Below are positions 1 through 9,961 of a stretch of 64,000 bases of DNA, piece after piece. Position numbers and translations under genes: made by a program. Origin of the DNA: Lentisphaerae bacterium GWF2_45_14. GTDB lineage: Bacteria > Verrucomicrobiota > Lentisphaeria > Victivallales > GWF2-45-14. The stretch spans positions 17,894 through 81,893 of the forward strand of contig MHBG01000064.1 of assembly GCA_001804785.1 (NCBI GenBank), read 5' to 3'. The stretch's first letter is position 1. Each line of letters begins with the position of its first letter. The notes under the pieces were generated by a model. That model saw only the letters and a list, made by a program, of their open reading frames with translations. It had not been told where the DNA came from and did not search any database.

Positions 1-1
1 A

Positions 2-3000
2 GTTCTCGTGCAGAGCCGGGGAATGGAAAAGTGGCTCTCTCTCAGGATTGCCGAAATAAATGGAATCTCCGCAAATATAAATTTCCCGTTTCCGAGGCAT
101 TTTACAAAAAATCTGTTCAGAGCAGTCACAGGACTGCCCGAAATTTATCCTTTCGCTCCCGAGATTATGACATGGAACATTATGGGGCTCATTCCTGAGC
201 TCATAGGGATGAGGGACTTTGAGGCGGCATCCGATTATATTTCCGGTGATGATTGCGAGCTCAAGACTTTTCAGCTTGCCTCTCGGATAGCTGCGATTTT
301 CGACCAGTACCTTGTGTATCGGCCTGAGATGCTTTTGGAATGGGATGCCGGACGCAACCCGCTGGAAAAATTCAAGGAGTCACGTTGGCAGTTTGAGCTT
401 TGGAAAAAGCTTTCCGAGATTGCCGGTCCCGGCGCGACGCATCTTGCCGCAATGCGGCTTGACTTCATGGGAAAAATCAGAGATTTCGATGGAGATAAAC
501 TTCCAGAAACAGTGCATGTTTTCGGGATTACGGGAATGCCGCTTTTCTATATGGAAATGCTTCAGACGCTCTCCTCAAGGGTTGATGTAATATTTTACTA
601 TATGGCGCCTTCACGTCATTTCTGGAGCGATACGAGGTCGCTGAAGGAAATTTCTAAAATGACGACCAGTCCCGAGGAGGCGGAACTGCTCTGCTACGAA
701 ACAGGAAATAAGCTTCTCGCCTCGCTTGGCAGGAGTGGGAGGGAGTTCTTTTCCGTACTCTTTTCACTGGACGGAACTCTTCAGGACGATTTTTTTGAGA
801 CGGCAGGCAAGGACTCACTTCTGAATGGCGTACAGTCGGACATCCTGGAACTCAGTGACCGGGGTAACGATGGAACTGAAAAAGGGGTTTTGAAGGACAG
901 CGATTCAAGCATTGTCGTCAATTCATGCCACAGTCGACTGAGGGAGATAGAAGTACTTTATGATTGCCTGCTGGAAATATTATCCTGCGAAAACTCAATA
1001 GATCCGGGAGACATTGCGGTTATGGCCCCTGATATTTCGCTTTATGCCCCTTCCGTGGACGCGGTTTTCGGAACGCCCGAGTCCGAAAGGCTCCGAATTC
1101 CCTTTTCGATAGCTGACAGGGCTCCCGTATCCGGGAGTTCCGGAAGCATAGCCGATATTTTTCTCGAAATATTATCGCTTGCGTCCACGCGTGTTACAGT
1201 TTCCAAAATCATGAATATCTTCGAAAGTCCGCATGTCTATTCTAAGTTCGGGCTTGACGGTTCGGAACTGCCGCTTATAAGGTCTTGGGCCGCCGAATCC
1301 GGCATGCGCTGGGGACTTGACGGCAGCGATAAGACCGAAAGCGGTCTTCCCGCATACAACGAAAATACCATCGCATTCGGAACGGATAGAATGATCCTGG
1401 GAGCCGCAATGAGCAAAGACGCCGATTATCAGACATTTGAGGGAATAATGCCTATGGATGTCTCAGAAGGCAATGATACCGTGACCCTTGGGGTTTTTCT
1501 GCGTTTCTGTCGGAAAATCAGGGAACTCGTAACTGAATTAAGAAAGAAGCACAGCCTCTCCGGGTGGCTTTCCATCGTAAACATGAGCATAGAAAATCTT
1601 TTCAGCGCCGGCAGAGATTCTGAAAACGAACTGCAGGAGCTGCGCAAATCGATAAGCGAAAGCGGACTTCCGAAGGCGGCGGCATTTTCATCGTTTAAAA
1701 AAGGGGTGTCAGTCCGTGTGATTACGTCATTCCTCAAAAATGCGCTTAATGTTCCATCCGGACGCGCCGGCTTTCTTTCAAACGGGGTAACATTCTGTAC
1801 GATGCAGCCGATGCGCTGTATCCCGTTTAAGGTTATATGCCTGATAGGGATGAATGAAGGCGAGTATCCGGTCAACCCTTCAAGACCTGGATTTGATCTG
1901 AGGGAAAAAGCAAGAAAGCTCTGTGACCCATCGAAAAGGCATGAGGACAGGTATGTCTTTCTGGAAAGTATATTGTCTGCGCGTGAAAGACTTTTGATTT
2001 CGTACGTGGGGCAGGACATAAAGGAAAATACGCCTTTACCTCCATCGGTTCTTGTGAGCGAGCTTCTTGACTACATTGACGGGGCATTCAGGATTGACGG
2101 AAAGGAAAAGGTATCGGAGGCAATAACTGTCAAGCATCCGCTTCAGCCGTTCAGCACCAGGTATTTCGACGGCTCAGACAGAAGGCTTTTCAGTTTCTCG
2201 ACTCAGAACCTGAAGGGCGCCCTGGCTGTCCTTGATCTGGAAAGAAAACCATTCAGATTCTGCACCGGAGAATTGCCGAAAATGAGAACTCCCCCTGAGG
2301 TTGTCTCAAATTCTTCATTGATAAAATTTTTCCGCGGCCCCGCTAAATACTTTGTTACAGAGCGCCTGAAGGTAAAGCTCCTTGATTTTGAAAATGAGGA
2401 ACTTGAGGATGATGAGAACATGGAATTTGACCATCTGAAATCCTATAATATTCTCCAGAAACTTACGGGTCTTGTCATAAAAAGCTGTCCCTTTGAAAAG
2501 GCGTTTGATATTTTTCATTCCGAAGGACTTTTGCCGCACGGAGCCAGTGGGAAAACAGTTTTCAAAGCATTTTACGAGCAGGCTTCCGAGTTTGCCGGCG
2601 GGGAAGTTCTAAAATCCGTACTGGAAAGCGGCAGAATCGAAAAACCGCATGGGGAAATTATGACAGAGCCGGTCAAATTTTCATATTTTTTGCCCGAAGT
2701 TTATCATAAGGGACAACTTTTCTACAGGTGCTCCGGGGTGAAGGCGAAAGACCGCGCAAGGGCATGGATAAATCATCTTTCACTTTGCGGTGCTGATGGT
2801 TATAGCGGAAGCCGCGAAACATATCTGATTGGAAAAGATAAGACACTGTCTTATAAAGCCGTCAGCCCTGAAAAGGCGCGTTCCATACTCGAAAAACTTA
2901 TCGGTATTTTCCTCCAAGGGCATAAAAAAGCCCTTCCTTTTTTTCCAGAGACGTCGTTCGCCTTTTTTTCGAAAATCTATGAAGGAGTTGATTATTCGAA

Positions 3001-3193
3001 GGCATCCGACACCGCAGTCAAGCAGTGGATGCCTTCATATTTAAACAGTTACCCCGAAAGCACCGACGCTTATAATGACTTGTGCTTCAAGGGTGAGCTA
3101 CCGCTTGACAGCGAGTTCGCCGCAATCGCGGAAGCGTTCTTCAATCCTCTTCTGGAAGCGGAAGCGGAAACAAAGGGAACACAGAATAAATGA
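2..3193 (+). CDS. recC: RecC, exodeoxyribonuclease V gamma subunit (5' end outside window)
   Basis: This is the RecC subunit of the RecBCD helicase-nuclease, which processes double-strand DNA ends and recognises Chi. The frame is open from base 2 and begins inside the conserved N-terminal motif (VLVQSRGMEKWLS followed by NINFPFPRHF; E. coli RecC has VQSTGMAQWL and NIDFPLP). The GTG at position 8 is therefore internal, and by comparison with E. coli roughly 35-40 residues are missing to the left. About 1063 residues are visible, against 1122 in E. coli. Family knowledge says RecC is a catalytically inactive relative of the RecB helicase and nuclease folds, and I see no Walker A motif here. The TGA stop overlaps the recB ATG by four bases (ATGA). 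The order recC-recB-recD, directly linked, supports the call strongly. Confidence 0.93.
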   Translation, partial: VLVQSRGMEKWLSLRIAEINGISANINFPFPRHFTKNLFRAVTGLPEIYPFAPEIMTWNIMGLIPELIGMRDFEAASDYISGDDCELKTFQLASRIAAIFDQYLVYRPEMLLEWDAGRNPLEKFKESRWQFELWKKLSEIAGPGATHLAAMRLDFMGKIRDFDGDKLPETVHVFGITGMPLFYMEMLQTLSSRVDVIFYYMAPSRHFWSDTRSLKEISKMTTSPEEAELLCYETGNKLLASLGRSGREFFSVLFSLDGTLQDDFFETAGKDSLLNGVQSDILELSDRGNDGTEKGVLKDSDSSIVVNSCHSRLREIEVLYDCLLEILSCENSIDPGDIAVMAPDISLYAPSVDAVFGTPESERLRIPFSIADRAPVSGSSGSIADIFLEILSLASTRVTVSKIMNIFESPHVYSKFGLDGSELPLIRSWAAESGMRWGLDGSDKTESGLPAYNENTIAFGTDRMILGAAMSKDADYQTFEGIMPMDVSEGNDTVTLGVFLRFCRKIRELVTELRKKHSLSGWLSIVNMSIENLFSAGRDSENELQELRKSISESGLPKAAAFSSFKKGVSVRVITSFLKNALNVPSGRAGFLSNGVTFCTMQPMRCIPFKVICLIGMNEGEYPVNPSRPGFDLREKARKLCDPSKRHEDRYVFLESILSARERLLISYVGQDIKENTPLPPSVLVSELLDYIDGAFRIDGKEKVSEAITVKHPLQPFSTRYFDGSDRRLFSFSTQNLKGALAVLDLERKPFRFCTGELPKMRTPPEVVSNSSLIKFFRGPAKYFVTERLKVKLLDFENEELEDDENMEFDHLKSYNILQKLTGLVIKSCPFEKAFDIFHSEGLLPHGASGKTVFKAFYEQASEFAGGEVLKSVLESGRIEKPHGEIMTEPVKFSYFLPEVYHKGQLFYRCSGVKAKDRARAWINHLSLCGADGYSGSRETYLIGKDKTLSYKAVSPEKARSILEKLIGIFLQGHKKALPFFPETSFAFFSKIYEGVDYSKASDTAVKQWMPSYLNSYPESTDAYNDLCFKGELPLDSEFAAIAEAFFNPLLEAEAETKGTQNK

Positions 3194-6100
3194 AGAACTT
3201 TGGAAAACTCAATGTTTTATCAATTCCACTTGATGGGCGAAACCTGGTGGAGGCAAGCGCGGGAACCGGGAAAACATTTGCGATATCAAATATTTATCTA
3301 AGGCTCGTGGCGGAGAAGGATTTCGATGTAAACAGCATACTGGTCGTTACATTTACGGAGGCTGCGACAAAAGAGCTGAAGGAAAGAATAAGAGCGATAT
3401 TATGCGAGGCCAGAAAATATATTGAAAATCCTGTTTTGTGCGATGACGCGGCGGTAATAGCAATAATGTCGTCGGCATGCAGGGAAAGGGCTTCCGAGGC
3501 GGTGGCTAGTTCCATAAGGAAGGCTGTGATAAACTTTGATGAGGCCTCGATATTCACCATTCACGGGTTCTGCTCGCGGGTATTGCGCGACAATTCATTC
3601 GAAAGCGCAATGCTCTTCGATACCGAACTCGTAGCCGATCAATCCGTGATTGTAAAGGACATTTTCATGGACTTCAGGCGGATATTTCTTGACAGCCCTT
3701 TCAGGTCGGCGGCAGCTGACGCCGCAGGCTTTACGATAAAAAAACAGAAGGAACTCGCTTCCGAATTTGAAAGAAAGCCTTTTCTGGAACTCATTCCAAA
3801 TAAAGAGGATGTAGACATTGAAGAACTGGAGGAACTCTGCCGTTCCATTTTTCCGGAAGACGATGCCATTTTTTCCGTAAGAGCACTGACCGAACTTGTG
3901 AAGGGGAATAAAAATGCGAAGAAGAAAAAAAGCGACAATGATTCCGAAGCCCTTTTGGAAGGATTGATAAAATTCCGCAACTCTTTGATAATCAAGTTTA
4001 AGGACTATCTTGAAAAAGAACTCCCGAAGAGAAAAAAAGTTCTGAACTGCCGCCATTATTCGGATCTGCTCACAGAACTTTGGCAAGCCCTTTCACATGA
4101 AGGACCTCACCCGCTGAGCACCGCGGTGAGAGCAAAGTACAAGGCCGTGATGATAGATGAGTTTCAGGACACTGATCCGGTGCAGTACTACATATTTAAT
4201 AAACTTTTCGGTTCTGGAAGCCACATAATGTTTATGATCGGTGATCCAAAGCAGTCCATTTACTCCTTCCGTAACGCCGACATTTTTGCGTATCTCGACG
4301 CGGCGCGTCTGACGGAAGAACGGAAAAGCTTTACGATGGACAGCAACTGGAGATCGTCAAGCGGCTTTGTCAAAGCTCTTAACACTATTTTTGACTCAAT
4401 TAAAAATCCATTCGTCCTTGGTGAAAGCATCTCGTATCCTCACGTCAGAGCGGCGCTTGACAGTAAAGGGAACCGTAACAAGCTAATAGTTAACGGAATA
4501 GAAGATTCATCGATAGAGATAGATTTCATTGATGACTATGAGCGTGAAAAAAATTATATGACAACCGACAAGGCTCTGGAGCTTGCCGCCGCACACACAG
4601 CCAGTAGAATAGCAAGTCTTCTCAACCTTGCGGCAGACGGCAGAGCCATGGTGGGAGACCGGCCTCTGAAGGCATCCGATATCGCCATCCTTATAATGAA
4701 GCATGACCACTGTAGGATTCTCCAGAAACATCTCTCTCGTTTTAACATCCCGGCGGTCTTTCAGAAAACGGGCGATATTTTTCATACCCAGGAAGCCGCC
4801 GAACTTGAGGCCGTTCTTACCGGGATACTCTCCCCAGGCAGCACAGGAAGTCTTAACGCGGCTTTGGCGACACCGCTTTGCGCCCTTACCGATTCGGAAA
4901 TCCTTGCTTTTGTGGAAGATGAAAACAGGATAACTGAATATGAAAAGCACATTGAGCGCTTCAGTTTCTGTCTTAAGCTCTGGAGGGAAAAAGGTTTCTA
5001 CAGGATGTTCCGTCAGTTTTCAACATTTTACTCGCTTAGAGAAAAAATCCTAGCGGCGCGCGACGGAGAAAGAAAGCTCACAAATATTCTTCATCTGGCG
5101 GAGCTGCTCCATCAAAGTTCCATAGAGAACAAGAGCCCGCCAGAAAACCTCCTTGAATATCTCTCGCGGAAAAGGAAGGACGATGACTGTCAGGAAGAAA
5201 ATGAGCTGAGGCTCGAACGTGATGATGAAGCAATTCAGATAATGACCGTTTTCAGGAGCAAGGGGCTTCAGTTTCCTGTCGTTTTCTGTCCCTTTCTCTG
5301 GCACAAAAAAGCCGCGCCCGGCGAGAACATCATTTTCAGGAAAGACGGGAAAACATGTTTTGACATAGGAAGCGGGAACGCAGAAAATAAAATCCTCGCG
5401 GAATGGGAGTCGCTTGCCGAGCTTATGAGACTTTTTTATGTCGCGCTCACCCGTGCGCAGAACAAATGTGTTTTTTCCTGGGGCAGAATAAATCAGACCG
5501 AGAAGACGGCGCCTGCTTATTTTTCGATATCCGGCGCGTCAGGAACTCCCGGAGAAATACTTGATAAGGCCTTAGAAATTAAGGGAATGGGAGCTGAAGA
5601 CCTTTTGGAAAAGTTGAAAGATATTGAAACGGATTCCCTGCGGACCGTTAGAGTATCAGCGGGACTGGAAGGCGGCCGCTTCCCTGAGAGAGTGATGGTT
5701 GTTCCGCAGGAAAATAAAAAAGAACTCGCAGCGAGAACTGTTCCCGGCTTGTTCCGTGTAAACTGCGGGAACGGAATAACAAGTTTTTCCGCGATGACGA
5801 AGCATTCGGCGCATACTTTCGACAGCGAGGAGGCGGAAAAAAATGACGAGCCTTTCTCCGCGATTCAAGTATCAGCCACGACCACGCCGGTGGCGGGCAT
5901 CGGCTCGTTTATTGAATTTCCCTGCGGCGCGAATCCAGGGCAGTGTGTACATTCGATTCTTGAGGGACTTGATTTTTCACTTTCGGACGCAGGATATCTC
6001 ACAAAATTAATAAACCAGAAGCTTTCGGAACACGGGCTTATGTGTCATGTAAAAGAGGAACACGAGAAGAGGGTGTTACAGCTCGTCGATCTGTTTTCGG

Positions 6101-6675
6101 AACTCATGAGACTTCCGCTGGCGGCGGAAGACATGAGGGTTCCCATAAATTTAAAAAATATTGGCAAAGACTCACGGGTGAGTGAGCTTGAATTTCATTT
6201 TCCGGCATCATCGACCGATCCTACGGCGATAGCGGAGCTTTTTAGAAAATATCCTGAACTCTATTTGGACAAATCTTTTCCAGATAAACTCGCGAATCTT
6301 CAGTACGGAATAAGTTCGGGTTTTATGCACGGCTATATAGACCTTATTTTCGAAGAAAATGGCAGATATTATATTGTTGACTGGAAAACAAATTACCTCG
6401 GCCCGTCTCTGGATTACTATAATTATGAAAAGCTTACAGGTGCGATGGAGGATAATTTATATATCCTCCAGTATTCGCTTTACATTGCGGCGATGACTCG
6501 TTTTCTGCGTTCGAAAATATCTACTTTTTCTTACGAAAAACATTTCGGGGGCGTGTTTTATATTTTCCTGCGCGGGATATCGAGCGGAAGGCATGGCAGC
6601 GGCGTATATTTCAGTCGTCCTCCGGAAGAATTTGTTGCCGGACTTGAAAACATTTTCGGAGATGGGGGAAAATGA
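3190..6675 (+). CDS. recB: RecB, exodeoxyribonuclease V beta subunit (helicase-nuclease)
   Basis: RecB is the 3'-5' motor and only nuclease of RecBCD. The 1161 residues match the family length (1180 in E. coli). UvrD/SF1 helicase motifs appear in order: Walker A EASAGTGKTF near residue 18, Walker B MIDEFQDTD near 319, GDPKQSIYSFRNADIF near 348, the late motif TVFRSKGLQFPVVF near 690, and motif VI LFYVALTRAQ near 755. The C-terminal RecB nuclease domain carries GYIDLIF followed by YYIVDWKTNYLG near residues 1048-1070, keeping the metal-binding Asp and catalytic Lys, so both activities look intact. The ATG overlaps the recC stop and the TGA overlaps the recD ATG, which implies translational coupling in one operon. 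Confidence 0.97.
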   Translation: MKNFGKLNVLSIPLDGRNLVEASAGTGKTFAISNIYLRLVAEKDFDVNSILVVTFTEAATKELKERIRAILCEARKYIENPVLCDDAAVIAIMSSACRERASEAVASSIRKAVINFDEASIFTIHGFCSRVLRDNSFESAMLFDTELVADQSVIVKDIFMDFRRIFLDSPFRSAAADAAGFTIKKQKELASEFERKPFLELIPNKEDVDIEELEELCRSIFPEDDAIFSVRALTELVKGNKNAKKKKSDNDSEALLEGLIKFRNSLIIKFKDYLEKELPKRKKVLNCRHYSDLLTELWQALSHEGPHPLSTAVRAKYKAVMIDEFQDTDPVQYYIFNKLFGSGSHIMFMIGDPKQSIYSFRNADIFAYLDAARLTEERKSFTMDSNWRSSSGFVKALNTIFDSIKNPFVLGESISYPHVRAALDSKGNRNKLIVNGIEDSSIEIDFIDDYEREKNYMTTDKALELAAAHTASRIASLLNLAADGRAMVGDRPLKASDIAILIMKHDHCRILQKHLSRFNIPAVFQKTGDIFHTQEAAELEAVLTGILSPGSTGSLNAALATPLCALTDSEILAFVEDENRITEYEKHIERFSFCLKLWREKGFYRMFRQFSTFYSLREKILAARDGERKLTNILHLAELLHQSSIENKSPPENLLEYLSRKRKDDDCQEENELRLERDDEAIQIMTVFRSKGLQFPVVFCPFLWHKKAAPGENIIFRKDGKTCFDIGSGNAENKILAEWESLAELMRLFYVALTRAQNKCVFSWGRINQTEKTAPAYFSISGASGTPGEILDKALEIKGMGAEDLLEKLKDIETDSLRTVRVSAGLEGGRFPERVMVVPQENKKELAARTVPGLFRVNCGNGITSFSAMTKHSAHTFDSEEAEKNDEPFSAIQVSATTTPVAGIGSFIEFPCGANPGQCVHSILEGLDFSLSDAGYLTKLINQKLSEHGLMCHVKEEHEKRVLQLVDLFSELMRLPLAAEDMRVPINLKNIGKDSRVSELEFHFPASSTDPTAIAELFRKYPELYLDKSFPDKLANLQYGISSGFMHGYIDLIFEENGRYYIVDWKTNYLGPSLDYYNYEKLTGAMEDNLYILQYSLYIAAMTRFLRSKISTFSYEKHFGGVFYIFLRGISSGRHGSGVYFSRPPEEFVAGLENIFGDGGK

Positions 6676-8570
6676 AAATATCTGAAATATTTGCATACAT
6701 GAGGGATAATGGGCTTCTTTTCGATATGGATATCGAATTTGCGTCATTCGTAGTCCGTCTTTCGAAAGTCAGTTCCGACGAGGCTGCGGAAAATATTTTT
6801 ACTGCGGCGGTTTTTGCATCAAATTCTGTTTTAAAGAGTAAAAACATATGTTTTGATCTGAAGGAATTTGCTTCAAAATCATTTATGGAATATTTCATCA
6901 TGTCCGGTGACGAATCGGCGGTTGAGGAGCATTCTAAGCTACTCGGGAAATCCTTTTTCCCGCCGCTGGAAAGGTGGATTGAAGCCCTGAACCGTTCAGG
7001 TATAAGCGGAGCGCCCGGCGCTTTTAAGCCGCTGATAATCGATAAAAAAAGAAGGCTTTATCTTTATAAATACTGGCGCTGCGAAAATAGCCTGGCGGAA
7101 AGAATAGTAAGGAAAATCAAGTCAGTATCCCCGAAGCCCGACTACGATATTCTCAGGAACCTGCTGGATAAATATTTTCCGCCGCGCGGGGTTTCAAAGG
7201 CACCGGATCTGCAGAAATTAGCCGCATTTATGGCGGTCAGATCGAATTTTACGCTTATTTCAGGAGGGCCTGGAACGGGGAAAACTACCACCGCCTCGAA
7301 GATACTCGCAATATTATACGAGCTTTCGGGTGGAGTTGGCGCTCCGGTTGTCCTTGCGGCGCCAACGGGCAAGGCAGCTTCGAGGCTCTCAGAATCAATA
7401 ACAAAAATAAAGGCTTCTCCGGATTTTCCAGAGGAAATTAAAAATGCCATGCCGGACAAGGCATATACCGTTCATCGGCTGTTGGGCTCAATCCCTGGAA
7501 AACCAGGCTTTATTCATAACGAGGAAAATCCGATTGACGCCGGGACAATTGTGGTAGATGAGGCATCCATGATCTCTCTTCCGCTGATGTCGAGGCTGAT
7601 GGACGCTGTCGGCGAAGATACGAGAATAATAATGCTTGGTGATAAGGATCAGCTTTCTTCAGTCGAAGCCGGCTCAGTACTTGCCGATTTTTGTGAGGCG
7701 ATGGAAACAGAGACACTGTCCGTCGGTTTGTCGTCAGTTTACCGTCAGATTACCGGAGAAGTGCTTCCGTCAGCTGGAAATGAGCCTCCAGGGAAGATTC
7801 CAGACGCAGCAATTATTCTGACTGAAAGCATGCGCTTCAAGAACCTTGAAGGAATAGGAGCTCTGGCATCCGAAGTAAATTCGGGGAATGCGGATAGAGT
7901 TCTGGCAATACTTAAAAGTGCGGAATATCCGGGGCTTTCGCTTCAAGGGCTGCCCCCGGCGAGCCGTCTGGAAAAGGCGGTATCGGAATTTATTTCCGAA
8001 ACATATTTGCGTCTCCTGGGAGCAGAAAGTCCCGCCGAGGCATTGAGGATATTTAACAGCCTCAGGATTCTCTGCGCCAGAAAAAGCGGGTCTTACGGCG
8101 CTGACACGGTAAACCGTCTTATCGAAAAGCATATTGGGCATGAGCCGGGGACTTTTTATCACGGAAGGCCGGTAATGGTGGCGAGGAATGACTATGGGAC
8201 AGGGCTGCACAATGGAGATGTCGGCATAATCTGGAAGACCGGGGATGCGCTCCTTGCCTGTTTTCCTGACAGGGATGGCATCAAAAATTTTATTCCGGGA
8301 ATGCTTCCAGCTCATGAGACCGCGTTTGCGATGACAATTCACAAATCGCAGGGCTCGGAGTTCAACTCGATTCTGATGATAATGCCGGAAAAGGAAAGCC
8401 CGCTTCTGACAAGAGAACTTGTTTATACCGGTATAACCAGGGCGAGGGAAAAAGTTCTTATATGGGGGAGCGAGGCGGTTATAAAATATGCAGTGGGAAG
8501 CAGGACTTTCAGGGATTCCGGGTTGAGAGATGCCTTATTGAGTCAGCCGTTTGGCCAATCGGCCCTGTGA
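6672..8570 (+). CDS. recD: RecD, exodeoxyribonuclease V alpha subunit (5'-3' helicase)
   Basis: RecD is the 5'-3' SF1B motor of RecBCD. The 632-residue protein has an N-terminal RecD domain, then Walker A GGPGTGKTTT at about 198-207, Walker B VVDEASMISLPLMSRL near 294, motif III LGDKDQLSSVEAG near 321, the UvrD-like C-terminal motif MTIHKSQGSEFNS near 555, and motif VI LVYTGITRAREKV near 582. It starts at an ATGA overlap with recB, so all three subunits come from a single transcript. Its length (E. coli 608) and its position as the third subunit of a recC-recB pair favour true RecD over the stand-alone RecD2 type. The stop is 12 bases from the stop of a converging gene, with no obvious terminator hairpin between them. 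Confidence 0.95.
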   Translation: MKISEIFAYMRDNGLLFDMDIEFASFVVRLSKVSSDEAAENIFTAAVFASNSVLKSKNICFDLKEFASKSFMEYFIMSGDESAVEEHSKLLGKSFFPPLERWIEALNRSGISGAPGAFKPLIIDKKRRLYLYKYWRCENSLAERIVRKIKSVSPKPDYDILRNLLDKYFPPRGVSKAPDLQKLAAFMAVRSNFTLISGGPGTGKTTTASKILAILYELSGGVGAPVVLAAPTGKAASRLSESITKIKASPDFPEEIKNAMPDKAYTVHRLLGSIPGKPGFIHNEENPIDAGTIVVDEASMISLPLMSRLMDAVGEDTRIIMLGDKDQLSSVEAGSVLADFCEAMETETLSVGLSSVYRQITGEVLPSAGNEPPGKIPDAAIILTESMRFKNLEGIGALASEVNSGNADRVLAILKSAEYPGLSLQGLPPASRLEKAVSEFISETYLRLLGAESPAEALRIFNSLRILCARKSGSYGADTVNRLIEKHIGHEPGTFYHGRPVMVARNDYGTGLHNGDVGIIWKTGDALLACFPDRDGIKNFIPGMLPAHETAFAMTIHKSQGSEFNSILMIMPEKESPLLTRELVYTGITRAREKVLIWGSEAVIKYAVGSRTFRDSGLRDALLSQPFGQSAL

Positions 8571-8582
8571 TATTTTTTCCCG

Positions 8583-9728
8583 CTACGAGGCGGTTTTGCC
8601 ATTGCCGCCAGAATAGTCGGTTATTCTGTTCATCTCGACTATCGTCATGGCGGTCTCTTCCTTGAGCATCCTGAAGTCTCTGGCAGTCATTTCCAATTCA
8701 AGGCGAACTTCTTTAATTTCTTTTCCCGCCACGGAAGACGTTTTGCTCATGGCCATCATGTAGAATTCGTACATTTTCTGGATAAGCAAGCGCCAGCAGT
8801 ATGCTATTGCGGCTCCGGCTATATAGGCTAAGGCTATTTTCATAAAATCATGCATAGGCTTGGGCGGCAGTTCGGGTACTATCAACTGTTCTCCGGCAAG
8901 AACAGTCAGTGACGGATCTTTGAGTTTTCGCTTATTCGCGGCAAAGAGATATTTCCAGTTTCTGGAGTTTCCATAGACTTCTCTTCGCCCGGCAATCTCT
9001 TTAAGGTTTCCCTCGCGTTTTACGATATATTCTCTGACCTTGAATGGTTTTCCGCAGGTACCGGGGACGAGGATTTTTTTTCCGGCCGGGATGATTTCCA
9101 GTGGATCTCTAACGATGCTTTTGTTTGCGACGTAGAGGGTTTTGAAATAATCAGAGTTGTCGTAGACTTCTGGAAGTGCACTTATCTGCTTGAAGTTCAT
9201 TGGTTTTTCAACTATGTAATATTTGCTTTTTTCGGCAGTGATTGGAGCAATTCCCTCCTTGACCACTTCCCTTTCAAGTTTGCTTATTTCATCGGCGAAA
9301 ATGGGATAACGCTCAAATATATTTTCCTCCCAGTAGATGTAGCATGAAAAAGTCGCGGCTGAGAAAAGAACGCAGAACCCGACAAATCTTGGCGATAACG
9401 CGAAAGTAGTCATCACGTATGCCAGACTGGCGACGGCGATAAATTGTATTTCTTTTCCGAATGAATAAAAGGCCATAGGGATTATAAATACATTTGCCAT
9501 TATGACAGCCAGAGAAAATGTATATCTGAGCCAGCCCTTGAAAATGATAATATTTACAATTCCTACAATAAGAAGCGCGGATGTTATTATCAGATACAGA
9601 ATAAGGGTTTCCCTGTTTCTGTGACTCATCTGGGCTCCTACCAGGACGACAGAGGAAAAAATAAAGAAAAGGAGCTGGTTTATCCAGTTCCCCGCCGCCC
9701 AGTCAAATTTTTTCAGAATGGATATCAT
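8583..9728 (-). CDS. Multi-pass membrane protein with two LysM-like domains
   Basis: The function is unknown. The 381 residues begin with about five hydrophobic segments (roughly 17-35, 42-63, 69-89, 94-111 and 115-133). A soluble part of about 155 residues follows, with two tandem LysM-like repeats: KYYIVEKPMNFKQISALPEVY...LYVANKSIV...AGKKILVP and EYIVKREGNLKEIAGRREVY...LFAANKRKLKD...AGEQLIVP. A sixth hydrophobic segment lies near 294-312, and the tail (about 325-370) is charged and possibly coiled-coil. LysM domains commonly bind peptidoglycan, so a wall-contacting membrane protein is the simplest reading. The gene stands alone between the recCBD operon (converging, 12-base gap) and the DUF21 pair (diverging). 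An AGG lies seven bases before the ATG. Confidence 0.6.
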   Translation of the reverse strand: MISILKKFDWAAGNWINQLLFFIFSSVVLVGAQMSHRNRETLILYLIITSALLIVGIVNIIIFKGWLRYTFSLAVIMANVFIIPMAFYSFGKEIQFIAVASLAYVMTTFALSPRFVGFCVLFSAATFSCYIYWEENIFERYPIFADEISKLEREVVKEGIAPITAEKSKYYIVEKPMNFKQISALPEVYDNSDYFKTLYVANKSIVRDPLEIIPAGKKILVPGTCGKPFKVREYIVKREGNLKEIAGRREVYGNSRNWKYLFAANKRKLKDPSLTVLAGEQLIVPELPPKPMHDFMKIALAYIAGAAIAYCWRLLIQKMYEFYMMAMSKTSSVAGKEIKEVRLELEMTARDFRMLKEETAMTIVEMNRITDYSGGNGKTAS

Positions 9729-9777
9729 TCTTGCCTGTTTTTCGTTATCCTTTTTACCTCATTAAATAGCAAACTCC

Positions 9778-9793
9778 GGCCTTGGCAAAGGCC
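9778..9793. other. Short perfect hairpin in the intergenic region
   Basis: A six-base perfect stem, GGCCTT and AAGGCC, encloses the four-base loop GGCA. It lies in the 233-base divergent gap between the LysM-like membrane gene (minus) and the DUF21 gene (plus). No U-run follows on either strand, so it is not a typical terminator. It may be a leader structure of the minus-strand gene, a protein-binding site, or chance. Confidence 0.25.
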
Positions 9794-9961
9794 ATTCCTG
9801 CTAACTATAACGGCATTCCCGGCAAAAAAAATATGGGTTCAATTGAAAAAAAAGGCTTTTTAGCCAATTCCGAGGCTGAGGCGGTTCCCGAGAAGTGAAG
9901 TAAATATTAAGGAATCTTGAAATAAAGCCTTAGCGATATAGATTAGGCTGAATACAATCTA

